DNA of 64,000 bases from NCBI RefSeq assembly GCF_001427865.1, contig NZ_LMHH01000002.1:62001-126000 (forward strand), written 5' to 3'. The notes beneath the pieces were generated by a model that worked only from the letters and a program-made list of their open reading frames with translations, was not told the DNA's origin and did not search any database. Position numbers and translations under genes: made by a program. Positions 8,310-16,557 of this stretch are shown in pieces. The number at the start of each line of letters is the position of its first letter. Within the stretch, counting starts at the first letter, position 1. Source of the stretch: Altererythrobacter sp. Root672 (GTDB lineage Bacteria > Pseudomonadota > Alphaproteobacteria > Sphingomonadales > Sphingomonadaceae).

Positions 8310-9647
8310 ATGGGCAGACAATATTTCGGCACTGACGGCATTCGCGGACGGGCCAACGGAAACGTGCTCAATGCCGCCACGGCCATGAAAGTCGGTCAGG
8401 CCGCAGGGCGCCATTTCCTGCGCGGTTCCCACAAGCATCGCGTGGTGATCGGCAAGGACACGCGCCTGTCGGGCTACATGATGGAAACCGCGCTCGTCGC
8501 CGGATTCACCAGCGTCGGCATGGACGTGATCATGACCGGCCCGCTGCCAACCCCGGCGGTCGCCCTGCTGACCCGCGAGATGCGCGCCGATCTTGGGGTG
8601 ATGATTTCCGCCAGCCACAATCCCTACGCAGACAACGGCATCAAGCTGTTTGGACCCGACGGATTCAAGCTGTCCGACGCGGACGAAGAAGCCATCGAAG
8701 CGGCTATGAAGGTGGAACAGGTCCTCGCCCAGGCCGATGCCATCGGCCGGGCTCGCCGGATCGAGGATTCACGCGGCCGCTACATCCACGCGATCAAGCA
8801 GTCGCTTCCATCCGACACCCGGCTCGACGGGCTCAAGATCGTGGTCGATTGCGCCAATGGCGCCGCTTACACCGTAGCGCCGACAGCGGTCTGGGAACTG
8901 GGCGCTGAAGTCATCGCCATGGGCGTCTCGCCCGACGGCCTCAACATCAACGACGGTGTCGGCTCGACCTCACTCGATGCGATCAGGGCGCGCGTGGTTG
9001 AAGAGGGCGCCGACATTGGCATCGCCCTCGACGGGGACGCCGATCGGCTGATCGTGATCGACGAAAAGGGCCAGATCGTCGACGGCGACCAGATCATGGC
9101 CCTGATCGGCCTGCGCATGGCCGCGAGCGGTGAACTGCGCGGCGGCGGCGTGGTCGCCACGGTCATGTCCAATCTCGGCCTCGAGCGCCTGCTCAACGAC
9201 GCCGGGCTCAACCTCGTACGGACCAAGGTCGGTGACCGCCATGTGCTCGAAGCCATGCGCGCAGGGGGCTACAATGTCGGCGGCGAACAGTCCGGCCACA
9301 TGATCCTGCTCGACCACGCCACCACCGGCGACGGCTGCATCGCAGCCCTGCAGGTGCTCGCGGCGCTGGTCCGCACCGGCAAACGGGCGAGCGAGCTGCT
9401 GCACTTGTTCGATCCGGTGCCCCAGTTCCTCAAGAACGTGATTTACGCCGGTGGCGATCCGTTGTCGGACGCACAGGTGAAGTCGGTCATAGCCGACGCG
9501 GAAGCGCGACTTTCAGGGCGTGGTCGGCTGGTCATCCGCAAGTCGGGGACCGAGCCCAAGATCCGCGTCATGGCCGAGGGCGACGACGCTGGCGAAGTCG
9601 AGCAGGTGGTCGACGACATCTGCGCCGCGGTGAAGGCCGCCGCATGA
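8310..9647 (+). CDS. glmM: Phosphoglucosamine mutase
   Basis: GlmM converts glucosamine-6-phosphate to glucosamine-1-phosphate for peptidoglycan and LPS precursors. The 445-residue length is standard. It opens with YFGTDGIRG, the active phosphoserine is in [14 protein letters not shown] (near residue 101), the metal-binding loop DGDADR is near residue 240, and the phosphate-binding [12 protein letters not shown] is near the C-terminus. It overlaps the next gene by ATGA and heads a three-gene operon with DUF1272 and thiD. Confidence 0.98.
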   Translation: MGRQYFGTDGIRGRANGNVLNAATAMKVGQAAGRHFLRGSHKHRVVIGKDTRLSGYMMETALVAGFTSVGMDVIMTGPLPTPAVALLTREMRADLGVMISASHNPYADNGIKLFGPDGFKLSDADEEAIEAAMKVEQVLAQADAIGRARRIEDSRGRYIHAIKQSLPSDTRLDGLKIVVDCANGAAYTVAPTAVWELGAEVIAMGVSPDGLNINDGVGSTSLDAIRARVVEEGADIGIALDGDADRLIVIDEKGQIVDGDQIMALIGLRMAASGELRGGGVVATVMSNLGLERLLNDAGLNLVRTKVGDRHVLEAMRAGGYNVGGEQSGHMILLDHATTGDGCIAALQVLAALVRTGKRASELLHLFDPVPQFLKNVIYAGGDPLSDAQVKSVIADAEARLSGRGRLVIRKSGTEPKIRVMAEGDDAGEVEQVVDDICAAVKAAA

Positions 9648-9874
9648 GCCTCGAGATGCGCCCCGACTGCGAGCGGTGCGGCACCGACCTTCCGGCCGAT
9701 TCCCCCGGCGCGTTCATCTGCAGCTTCGAGTGTACCTTCTGCGCCGAATGCGCCGACGCGCTCGACGACCGTTGCCCCAATTGCGGCGGCGAACTGATGG
9801 ACCGTCCTACTCGGGCGAAACAGCTGCACGCGAAGCACCCGCCATCGACAGAGCGGCACTTCAAAGGCGAATGA
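9644..9874 (+). CDS. DUF1272 zinc-ribbon-like protein
   Basis: This is a 76-residue protein with four CxxC-like pairs ([19 protein letters not shown]), matching the small DUF1272 family (PF06906) of presumed zinc-binding proteins. Its function is unknown. It is coupled by ATGA overlaps to glmM before it and thiD after it, so all three are translated from one message. Confidence 0.88.
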   Translation: MSLEMRPDCERCGTDLPADSPGAFICSFECTFCAECADALDDRCPNCGGELMDRPTRAKQLHAKHPPSTERHFKGE

Positions 9875-10620
9875 CCACCCCACCCCGCATCCTTGCGATC
9901 GCCGGCTCGGACAGTTCCGGCGGTGCCGGCATCCAGGCCGACATCAAGACGATCACGATGCTTGGCGGCTATGGAATGACCGCGATTACCGCCATCACCG
10001 CGCAGAACTCTTGCGGTGTCACCGCGGTCGAGGCGCTTTCGCCGGAAATGGTCGGAGCGCAAATCGATGCCTGCCTGTCGGACATCGGCGCGGATGCGGT
10101 GAAGATCGGCATGCTCGGCTCGCCGGACATCGCCGATGTCGTCGCGGCCCGGCTTGAGACGGCAGGGCTGCCGGTCGTGTTCGATCCGGTCATGGTCGCC
10201 ACCAGCGGAGCGGTATTGGCCGATGCGCGCACCGTGGCGGCGTTCGAGCGCCTCATGCGGGTTTCCACCCTGACCACGCCCAACGTCCCTGAACTCATGG
10301 CTCTGGGCGGCACCGAGGCCATGGCCGCGCGCAACATCGCCTACCTCGCCAAGGGTGGCGATGCCGAGGGTCCGGAGGTCGAGGACCGCCTGGTTCGCCC
10401 CGGACAGGACGACATCGTATGGCGTTCGCCACGCATCGACACCCGCCACAACCACGGTACGGGCTGCACCCTGTCCAGCGCGATCGCCACGTGTCTTGGC
10501 CAAGGCCAGCCTCTCGAGGAAGCGATTGCCCAGGCCCGTGAGTTCGTCCGAGCCGCCCTCATCGCCGCCCCCGGCTTTGGCGCCGGGCACGGCCCGATGG
10601 GTCATCAGGCCGTCCGCTAG
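9871..10620 (+). CDS. thiD: Hydroxymethylpyrimidine/phosphomethylpyrimidine kinase
   Basis: ThiD phosphorylates HMP and HMP-P in thiamine biosynthesis. The start at 9871 opens with ILAIAGSDSSGGAGIQADIK, the ribokinase-fold signature of the family. The catalytic GTGC anion hole appears as HNHGTGCTLSSAIA near the C-terminus. The 249-residue length is normal for the stand-alone kinase. Its last four bases overlap the convergent LOG-family gene. Confidence 0.96.
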   Translation: MTTPPRILAIAGSDSSGGAGIQADIKTITMLGGYGMTAITAITAQNSCGVTAVEALSPEMVGAQIDACLSDIGADAVKIGMLGSPDIADVVAARLETAGLPVVFDPVMVATSGAVLADARTVAAFERLMRVSTLTTPNVPELMALGGTEAMAARNIAYLAKGGDAEGPEVEDRLVRPGQDDIVWRSPRIDTRHNHGTGCTLSSAIATCLGQGQPLEEAIAQAREFVRAALIAAPGFGAGHGPMGHQAVR

Positions 10621-11528
10621 CGCATCCGCTTGGCATCGCGGGCAATGCCATAGAAGTCAGCGATATGGTCCCAGGCCTCCTCGGCCGTCTCGCACCAGGT
10701 GATCAGTTTGAGATCTTCCGGTGAGATCACTCCCTCGCGCGCCAGGGCGCCAAAGTCGATCACCCGGGTCCAGAACTCCTTGCCGAACAGCAGAACGGGA
10801 ATCGGCTTCATCTTGCCGGTCTGGATCAGCGTCAGCAGCTCGAACATCTCGTCGAAGGTCCCGAACCCGCCCGGGAACACCGCCACTGCCCGAGCACGCA
10901 TCAGGAAGTGCATCTTCCGCAGCGCGAAATAGTGGAACTGGAACGACAGGTATGGGGTCACATAGGGGTTCGGCGCCTGCTCATGCGGCAGCACGATGTT
11001 GAGCCCGACCGATTCGGCCCCGGCGTCCGAGGCACCCCGGTTCGCCGCTTCCATGATCGAAGGCCCACCGCCCGAGCAGATCACGAACTGGCGCTTGCCC
11101 TGCTCGATAATACCCTTTTCGCTGACCAGCCGGGCCAGCTTGTAGGCCTCGCCATAATATTTGGCCTTCTCGGCCAACCGTTCGATCACCAACCGCTCTT
11201 CGACCGGTAGATCCTTGGCCCCTTCGAGGGCGACAGCCGCGGCCTCTGGCGGCGGAATGCGTGCCGATCCGTACATGACCAGCATCGAACCGACGCCCGC
11301 CTCGTCAAGCAGCATCTCGGGCTTGAGCAGCTCGAGCTGGAAGCGGACCGGGCGAAGCTCGTCCCGCAGCAGGAAATCGGTGTCGTGGAATGCCAGGCGA
11401 TAGGCTGGGTGCAGCGTTTGCGGCGTTTCAGTCGGAGCCGATTCGACAAACCCGGCTTCCTGCTCTGCACGGTAAAACTTGCGGTCCTCGATGTTCCCGT
11501 CGTTTTCGAGGTCTTCCGGTCCGCTCAC
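10617..11528 (-). CDS. LOG family (lysine decarboxylase-like) protein, TIGR00730 type
   Basis: This Rossmann-fold protein of 303 residues carries the LOG signature: GGGPSIMEAANRGA and PGGFGTFDEMFE (PGGxGTxxE). LOG enzymes release cytokinin-type bases from nucleoside monophosphates, and bacterial homologues are often AMP or nucleotide phosphoribohydrolases. The N-terminal 80 residues are extra relative to the minimal family and characterise the longer subgroup. It starts with GTG at 11528 behind GGGAGAGA. A biological role is not assigned. Confidence 0.85.
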   Translation of the reverse strand: MSGPEDLENDGNIEDRKFYRAEQEAGFVESAPTETPQTLHPAYRLAFHDTDFLLRDELRPVRFQLELLKPEMLLDEAGVGSMLVMYGSARIPPPEAAAVALEGAKDLPVEERLVIERLAEKAKYYGEAYKLARLVSEKGIIEQGKRQFVICSGGGPSIMEAANRGASDAGAESVGLNIVLPHEQAPNPYVTPYLSFQFHYFALRKMHFLMRARAVAVFPGGFGTFDEMFELLTLIQTGKMKPIPVLLFGKEFWTRVIDFGALAREGVISPEDLKLITWCETAEEAWDHIADFYGIARDAKRMR

Positions 11529-11674
11529 ATCTCTCTCCCAGCAATCTTACCCAGCGACCTAGGCATTTGCGGCGCGGAAAGGAAGCAGCGGTGGATTTTG
11601 CATGCCTAGCTCGGGCGCAACAAGGAGGCGCGACGCGCCCTCGCCGAATCCAAACCTGGCTCGACGGCCAAGCC

Positions 11675-12085
11675 TCATTGCTGCTCCCATCCCAGGACCG
11701 ACAATTGGTTCTTCTGCTCCCAGGCGCGAAGGTCTCCATAGGTGGTAATCCGAACCCGATGGTCGGTACGCGGATTGCTGAAGTACATCACACAATGGCC
11801 ATCGCCCGAGCAGGCTTCGATTTCCGGCAGGTCGCGGCAGATATTCTCCTGACCCGGCGTTCGGGCGCCAGTGCCGCCATAGACGCCCTTCACGCAGTCC
11901 GTGTCGCTCGCCGCTTCCCAACCTGCGACCAACAGGACGCCACGCAAGGCGCCGTAGTCCATACCGACCTGCACCGCCCCGGCCTGAACACCCGCGAGCG
12001 GGGGCGAGATGAAGGCTTCTGTTGACGGCTGCGCCAATGCCGGTGCGCTCGCGATCAGGGCAAGGGAAGTAATGGCCCAACGCAT
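11675..12085 (-). CDS. Small secreted protein of unknown function
   Basis: The 136-residue product starts at the ATG at 12085 with a clear signal peptide (ITSLALIASAPALAQP). The mature part has four cysteines in a compact region (DTDCVKGVYGG, ICRDLPEIEACSGDGHCVMYF), suggesting two disulfides in the periplasm. I do not recognise a family. It lies just outside the left edge of the island, in chromosomal sequence. Confidence 0.65.
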   Translation of the reverse strand: MRWAITSLALIASAPALAQPSTEAFISPPLAGVQAGAVQVGMDYGALRGVLLVAGWEAASDTDCVKGVYGGTGARTPGQENICRDLPEIEACSGDGHCVMYFSNPRTDHRVRITTYGDLRAWEQKNQLSVLGWEQQ

Positions 12086-12296
12086 CTCAACAGGTCTCCA
12101 TCTGCAAACAGCCTTCGACCGTGAAGGCGACGGCCCCTGTGGCCACCTTTGTTGCGTTGCGAGCCTGTGTTGGCGGAAGCGACACCTCAATAAGGGAGTT
12201 TCCGTATCGCCAGGTCTTTATCGCGTAGCCGCGGACGTCAGCGGAAATGCCGAAAGTTCGGACCGCCGCATTCGACTTGGGTGAATTTTCCTGAAG

Positions 12297-12352
12297 ACCT
12301 GGATGCCCCGTGAGGATTCGAACCTCAATTGACGGAGTCAGAGTCCGTAGTC
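12297..12352. repeat. Left attachment site (attL), partial tRNA-Gln copy
   Basis: This is a perfect 56-base copy of 48512-48567, holding the tRNA acceptor 3' strand, T-arm and anticodon arm but not the D-arm or 5' acceptor strand. After base 12352 the sequence departs from the tRNA, so it cannot encode a functional tRNA. Confidence 0.93.
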
Positions 12353-12384
12353 AGGTCGCGGAAAAGCTCATGCTTCGCTGCCCA

Positions 12385-12402
12385 TGTTGCACCTATGTTG
12401 CA
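12385..12402. promoter_or_regulatory. Candidate integrase arm-binding sites, left end
   Basis: Two TGTTGCA heptamers lie 11 bases apart (12385 and 12396), about one helical turn, between attL and the end of the integrase gene. A matching pair occurs at the other end of the island. The second heptamer overlaps the last codons of the integrase gene. Confidence 0.5.
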
Positions 12403-13547
12403 TCTGCAAAGAGGGCGCGCTCGATAGCATTCGCATCATTCGCGTCCCGTTCAAACTGCTCGAACAGGTGCCCGTAGGTATCAAAGGTGACCTGGATGGA
12501 GCCATGTCCGACCAAGGTCTGAACTCGCTTGGCGTTCATGCGCTGCTCGATCCAGAGAGACGCAGCGGCGTGCCTGAATATGTGAGCGGTGTATTTTGCA
12601 ACCTGCTCGTCGGGATCAGTTGATGCAGCCTTGGTTACCTTCGCGGCGACGAGAATTGGCTTAATGTGGTTCTTGGCCATGACGGCATGCGAAAGCACCT
12701 TCCCCTTCTCGCTTGGAAAGACCAGATCGTGCTCGCTACCGGGACAGGCAAGCTTCCACTCTCGAAGCGTTGCGCTTACCCGTTTCGGCAAGGGTATGGT
12801 TCGGAAGCTCGCCGGTGATTTCGGCGCACCGATCATCCCCTCTGCGTCGGCGCGCTGGTCCACCGTAACGGTGCTGCGTTTCAGGTCGACCGACCGCCAG
12901 GCAAGCCCTCGAAGCTCAGAGGCGCGAAGGCCCGAGAAGATTACAAGTTCGACCATCGTGCGCCCCTTGAGATCGTCGCTCTTCTCGGCCGCACAGAGTA
13001 TAGCTCTTAGCTCAGCCTTCGACGGAGGAGAGGCCCTGGTTGCCTGCCTCGGCGCCTTCGTGACCTTCACGGCGAGGGCCACATTTTGTGCGACGAGCCC
13101 CCTCTCCTGGGCGTCCGTGATGATCGCCTTGAAAGTGCGGAATACTCGCACCGCCATGGGTCGCGAGAGCTCAGTAAGCCATGCGTCCAGCATCAGTCTG
13201 ACCGTCGGCGCGGTGAGCTGTGAGAGCTTCTTCGCTCCGCATTTTGGGACAATATGCAATCGGACGTGCTGCTCGTAGGCCGCGATGGTCGTTGGCTCGC
13301 GACCGTTCGCCGTAACCGTCTTGATCCATAGCGCAGCAGCGGCCGAAACGGTTACGGATACGCTTTCCGGTGTGTGGATGCCTCGATGCACCTCAGAAAG
13401 GGCGTTGGTGGCCCAAGTCTCGGCATCCTTCTTCCTATCGAACTGGCGGGCGCGACGTTTTCCAGACTGATCTCTGTAGTCGACCTGCCACGCTTGTCGT
13501 GACCTCCCGTCTGGCCCGGTCCATGTTCGCTTACGGATTGACGACAT
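12393..13547 (-). CDS. int: Tyrosine site-specific integrase of the island
   Basis: This phage-type integrase catalyses insertion and, with an excisionase, removal of the element. It has an N-terminal DNA-binding domain (SSIRKRTWTGPDGRSRQAW), a SAM-like core-binding domain (about residues 60-150) and the catalytic domain. The catalytic arginine is in FSGLRASELRGL, the HxxR motif in HIFRHAAASLW, the GHGS motif follows, and the nucleophilic tyrosine is in TYGHLF. I chose the ATG at 13547 over an upstream start because GGAG precedes it and the conserved N-terminus begins there. It reads toward attL and overlaps the next gene by 17 bases. It appears intact. Confidence 0.93.
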   Translation of the reverse strand: MSSIRKRTWTGPDGRSRQAWQVDYRDQSGKRRARQFDRKKDAETWATNALSEVHRGIHTPESVSVTVSAAAALWIKTVTANGREPTTIAAYEQHVRLHIVPKCGAKKLSQLTAPTVRLMLDAWLTELSRPMAVRVFRTFKAIITDAQERGLVAQNVALAVKVTKAPRQATRASPPSKAELRAILCAAEKSDDLKGRTMVELVIFSGLRASELRGLAWRSVDLKRSTVTVDQRADAEGMIGAPKSPASFRTIPLPKRVSATLREWKLACPGSEHDLVFPSEKGKVLSHAVMAKNHIKPILVAAKVTKAASTDPDEQVAKYTAHIFRHAAASLWIEQRMNAKRVQTLVGHGSIQVTFDTYGHLFEQFERDANDANAIERALFADAT

Positions 13548-14151
13548 TCTCGTCGCTCCACCTGGCATATTGAGCGGCAACGCTGGCTATGTCGTCCTTC
13601 GACCCATCGCTTACGAGGTAGATCAAGTTGGCAACTATCGTGCCGAGGTCGAGCAGGACGTGTGCGTGTGATCCGGCAGGCGCTATCCGCAATGTTTGCA
13701 CGAGTTCAGCGGCGTCGTAAGCCGCAATGACGGGGGCCTGCTTCGAGCCGTCCTTTCGCAATCCTGTCAGCGATCCGACATCGACGAACAGGAAGAATGT
13801 CTTTTCGAATGGCCATTTCTCGCATTGGGCCGCTTCAAGTAGCTCACTCGATTTCAGGCCATCCGTGCCGAGCGCGGAAAACACGGTTCGGATAAAGACA
13901 TGGTGGTTCGTGATGACGGTCGCGGCATGGTCAGGCGTTAGACCCAAGTTCACCAGATCGAGAGCTACCGCTAACTCGATCAAGTGGCTCCACCCGAACA
14001 CCGCGGGCTTTCCCTTCCCGGTTTGCACACCCACAGGACAGCCTAGCTTGCGGAGATGCTCCAGGCGCCCACGGAAAGCGACGCGGCGTTCGGCATATAT
14101 GCCATGCCGCGCTGCCAGCAGCTCTTCAACGTCGCGTGATCCCAGATCCAT
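13531..14151 (-). CDS. MerR-like winged-helix regulator of the island
   Basis: This is a 206-residue protein whose N-terminal half resembles a MerR-type DNA-binding domain: RVAFRGRLEHLRKLGCPVG, then GWSHLIELAVALDLVNLGLTPDHA. The C-terminal half matches nothing I recognise. A GAGGGT ribosome site favours the second of two adjacent ATG codons, at 14151. It lies between int and a divergent excisionase-like gene, a position typical of a regulator that controls excision. Repeated GAACAATAAT sequences lie in the divergent gap. The assignment rests on domain resemblance and position. Confidence 0.6.
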   Translation of the reverse strand: MDLGSRDVEELLAARHGIYAERRVAFRGRLEHLRKLGCPVGVQTGKGKPAVFGWSHLIELAVALDLVNLGLTPDHAATVITNHHVFIRTVFSALGTDGLKSSELLEAAQCEKWPFEKTFFLFVDVGSLTGLRKDGSKQAPVIAAYDAAELVQTLRIAPAGSHAHVLLDLGTIVANLIYLVSDGSKDDIASVAAQYARWSDENVVNP

Positions 14152-14161
14152 CATACCCTCA

Positions 14162-14241
14162 GAACAATAATCTTCCTTTTCTCTCTTGACCACATTTTGG
14201 GGTGGCTGTAAAGGGCGGCACAACAACGAACAATAATGTTC
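14162..14241. promoter_or_regulatory. Repeated GAACAATAAT sites in divergent gap
   Basis: GAACAATAAT occurs at 14162-14171 and 14228-14237. Each begins a GAAC-N6-(C/G)TTC element, and the second is symmetrical (GAAC...GTTC). One site sits beside each divergent gene start, which fits operators for the MerR-like regulator. Confidence 0.45.
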
Positions 14242-14265
14242 TTGTTCCAAGTTGAAGGAAACCGC

Positions 14266-14442
14266 GTGAACAGTGATTTGCTATCCGGCGCTTCGGGTGC
14301 CGCGACATATACCGGGCTCGACCGCCGAAGAATTTACCGCCTGGTCGAAGACGGCCACCTGCCGGTGGTTCGAAAGGGCCGGCGCATGTTCTTTCGCAAG
14401 TCGGAACTGGACTGCGCCTTCAGAGCGAGTGGCCAAGCATGA
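14266..14442 (+). CDS. Excisionase-like helix-turn-helix protein
   Basis: This 58-residue DNA-binding protein has the excisionase/AlpA pattern: ATYTGLDRRRIYRLVEDGHLPVVRKGRRMFFRKSELD, broken at the wing (in parts: TGLDRRRIYRLVEDGHLP, then KGRRMFFRKSEL). A GTG start at 14266 is chosen because GAAGGAA lies five bases before it, while the upstream ATG lies inside a candidate operator. It is probably the directionality factor of the integrase. It overlaps the following gene by ATGA. Confidence 0.68.
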   Translation: MNSDLLSGASGAATYTGLDRRRIYRLVEDGHLPVVRKGRRMFFRKSELDCAFRASGQA

Positions 14443-15425
14443 CACGCGAGAGGCACGAAGAGCTCGAAGGTCTCACTCCGAAGGCCAAGATCCGTCATTG
14501 GGCACAAGGTGATCCATGGCAGGGCATGCGGCTGAGCCACACGACTGATCTGGGCCGGAACGCTGTTCTGATGGACACCGACTGGAACATCATCCGCATG
14601 CCTTTGCTGATTGGAAAGCCATGCTTTGGCCAACCCACTGCGTTCGCTAGGCACGGCGGTCACCAACCGCTCTCACATCCCCGTTTTGGTGTAGTCCCGT
14701 CAAAGTGCATGCGCTGTCCCGTGAATGATGCTTGTGAGAACGTAGCCAAGAAGAGATTGCGGGCCACACGGGACATCCAGGAAGCCTTCATCGCGTTCGA
14801 ACGGGCCGGCGGTGGTTATGGTCTACGTCATCCGACGGACTGTCCCCGCGCTGACCGAGAGTTCCAACGCCTGTGTCTGGCTCTGGTGCAGCACGGCGGC
14901 TTTACGAGCACTAACGATGCAGCAGTTCTCAACTACTACAAGGACGAACGCACGCAATTGCGCGAGCGTGATGCGGACAGGAAGCGCAAGTCCCGTAGAA
15001 AGGCCGTTGGCCAGGGGGACCTCGATGATGCGTTCCTCGAAGTCTTGCAGCTTCACAGAGTTTGGCGCGTAGCGCAGCTGCGATTGCTGAAAAGGTCAGG
15101 CGGCCTTCCGAAGCGCATCGCGGGGATGCCCCTCAGTTCGGCCGCGATCACGGCAGACGCCTGGCATGCAAGAGTCCTGTTGCAACTTCGAAAGGCCAAG
15201 GTGAACCCTTCCGCTATTGCACATGAAATGATGGTGCAATCCCCGAAGGTATATACAAACCATAACGCCCTTCGGCAGCGAGTTCCTCGGGATCTACTGC
15301 GCGTCGACTTGCTCGAACGCTTGCCGCGGCCGGGCAGCAACGACCCCGTGTGGCCACCGTTCAACTTAGCCTCAGCCATTGATCAAAGTGAAACCTCGAC
15401 CCCCTACATGGCGGCGGCGGCGTAA
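14439..15425 (+). CDS. Unknown island protein with WhiB-like cysteine motif
   Basis: I do not recognise the 328-residue protein as a whole. It contains C-x27-C-x2-C-x5-C (Cys62, 90, 93, 99), and the last three are in CMRCPVNDAC. That matches the iron-sulfur motif of WhiB regulators, where CxxCPVxxxC is typical. A highly basic segment (RDADRKRKSRRK) near residue 180 could bind nucleic acid. It is translationally coupled to the excisionase-like gene, so it is probably part of the element's own maintenance or regulation. A replication or regulatory role is only a guess. Confidence 0.6.
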   Translation: MTRERHEELEGLTPKAKIRHWAQGDPWQGMRLSHTTDLGRNAVLMDTDWNIIRMPLLIGKPCFGQPTAFARHGGHQPLSHPRFGVVPSKCMRCPVNDACENVAKKRLRATRDIQEAFIAFERAGGGYGLRHPTDCPRADREFQRLCLALVQHGGFTSTNDAAVLNYYKDERTQLRERDADRKRKSRRKAVGQGDLDDAFLEVLQLHRVWRVAQLRLLKRSGGLPKRIAGMPLSSAAITADAWHARVLLQLRKAKVNPSAIAHEMMVQSPKVYTNHNALRQRVPRDLLRVDLLERLPRPGSNDPVWPPFNLASAIDQSETSTPYMAAAA

Positions 15426-15557
15426 ACCCGATGGTGTTGTGTGTTCAGGTCCTACCGAGAGCGATAACCGCCGTAGGTCGGACTTGGATCACGCCGCGAC
15501 AAGAACTCAGGATTCCTGCGGGCTTTAGCGCATACCATCTGCGTCCGGCCCGAATGA

Positions 15558-15578
15558 AGAATAATCTAAGATTATTCT
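15558..15578. repeat. Perfect AT-rich 21-bp palindrome in a gene-free gap
   Basis: AGAATAATCT and its exact complement AGATTATTCT flank a single central A. The 317-base gap 15426-15742 otherwise holds only the adjacent GC-rich hairpin and short imperfect repeats. It could be an operator or part of a transcription terminator. Confidence 0.6.
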
Positions 15579-15579
15579 G

Positions 15580-15604
15580 CGGGCCCTCGCTGCACGAGAG
15601 CCCG
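15580..15604. terminator. GC-rich hairpin after the WhiB-like-motif gene
   Basis: CGGGCCCTCG and CGAGAGCCCG pair with one mismatch around a five-base loop, directly after the 21-bp palindrome. No T-run follows on the plus strand. Confidence 0.45.
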
Positions 15605-15742
15605 AGCAGGTAGTCCTCACATTAAAATATCTCTCCGGCGTTCCTTAGATGGTTGAACGGAGGCCCGCTTCACCTTCGCGCTTATCCTCGGTGCGCACAT
15701 CCCTCCACATATCTGCGGTGTTCCCCCAAGCTATTGGAATTT

Positions 15743-16147
15743 ATGTTGATGCCCAAGCGATCTGACATACCCCCTGAACAATGGGATCACGCAACTGACC
15801 TCTTTGAACTCGGCTTCAAGAATGGACGGGAGCTGGCAATCTATTTTGGTGTCTCACCGCAGACGGTCATGCGAGAGATGAAGCGTAGAGGGGCAATCAA
15901 GGGACGACGGTCTCGGGAGACTGTAGCGGACCTGGAAGCTTCCCTTGATCGTAAGGCACTTCGGCGAGCTCATGCCAAGGCCAAGGAAGAGATTGTGTTG
16001 GCTCGGCGGCTCGCTGACAGCCAGGCCATCATCAATCACCTTATGGAAGCGATCGTCCAGGCCGACGAGCTTGGAGACCTCTCCTTGGCGAACGGGGCGG
16101 TTGCTGGAGCGGCCTCTGCCTTTGGAGTTCGCACCTCACGTCGGTGA
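15743..16147 (+). CDS. Small helix-turn-helix protein
   Basis: This is a 134-residue protein with an N-terminal homeodomain-like helix-turn-helix (ATDLFELGFKNGRELAIYFG, then VSPQTVMREMKRRGA) followed by a basic, helical, charged segment. The arrangement resembles small terminase-type or transposase-type DNA-binding proteins but no family is certain. The ATG at 15743 was chosen because TTGGAA precedes it. A second in-frame ATG lies six bases on. Confidence 0.55.
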   Translation: MLMPKRSDIPPEQWDHATDLFELGFKNGRELAIYFGVSPQTVMREMKRRGAIKGRRSRETVADLEASLDRKALRRAHAKAKEEIVLARRLADSQAIINHLMEAIVQADELGDLSLANGAVAGAASAFGVRTSRR

Positions 16148-16293
16148 TGCCGTCGGTAGGTATGGGGCAGACATCAGGCCGTTTGTTTCTAACCGCTCTG
16201 GGATGGCCAACGAATGCCCGTCACGAAGCCACCCGACTCATCGGTGTGCATGTCTCATGGTGGTCTCACCAACCACGATCAGGAGACACACCA

Positions 16294-16557
16294 ATGCGAC
16301 TGAAACTCTACCGCGTCGTCCCCGAAGACCGCGAGCAACTCTTCATGACGGCGAAGAGCTCTCATCACGGTGTCACGATTTTCGTAAGCCGAGAGCTCGA
16401 TGAAGGTCGAGACTGCCCGTCATTCACGATCGAGCCGGTTGACACCCATCTGCTTGCCGACCAGCAGCTCGGCCTTGAGGATATGCTCACCTATGGACCA
16501 TGGGGCATCGCGGAGTTCGACAGCTTTTCGGGTTGGCAACAGGCGGTTTCGGCATGA
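16294..16557 (+). CDS. Unknown single-domain protein, repeat family member A
   Basis: This 87-residue protein, with AGGAGA nine bases before its ATG, has no recognised family. Its pattern (LYRVVPEDREQLFMTAKS, then LDEGRDCPS, then a short tail) matches the second repeat of the next gene: YHRVRATDGEELLVFAES and LDEYGDVPS. The two genes overlap by ATGA, so the proteins are made together and may associate. It contains one cysteine and no membrane segment. Confidence 0.65.
   Translation: MRLKLYRVVPEDREQLFMTAKSSHHGVTIFVSRELDEGRDCPSFTIEPVDTHLLADQQLGLEDMLTYGPWGIAEFDSFSGWQQAVSA

Noticed and set aside
12301-12372. A second tRNA-Gln at the left end
   Set aside because: The match to the tRNA stops at 12352. 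The D-arm and 5' acceptor strand are missing, so it is an att copy only.
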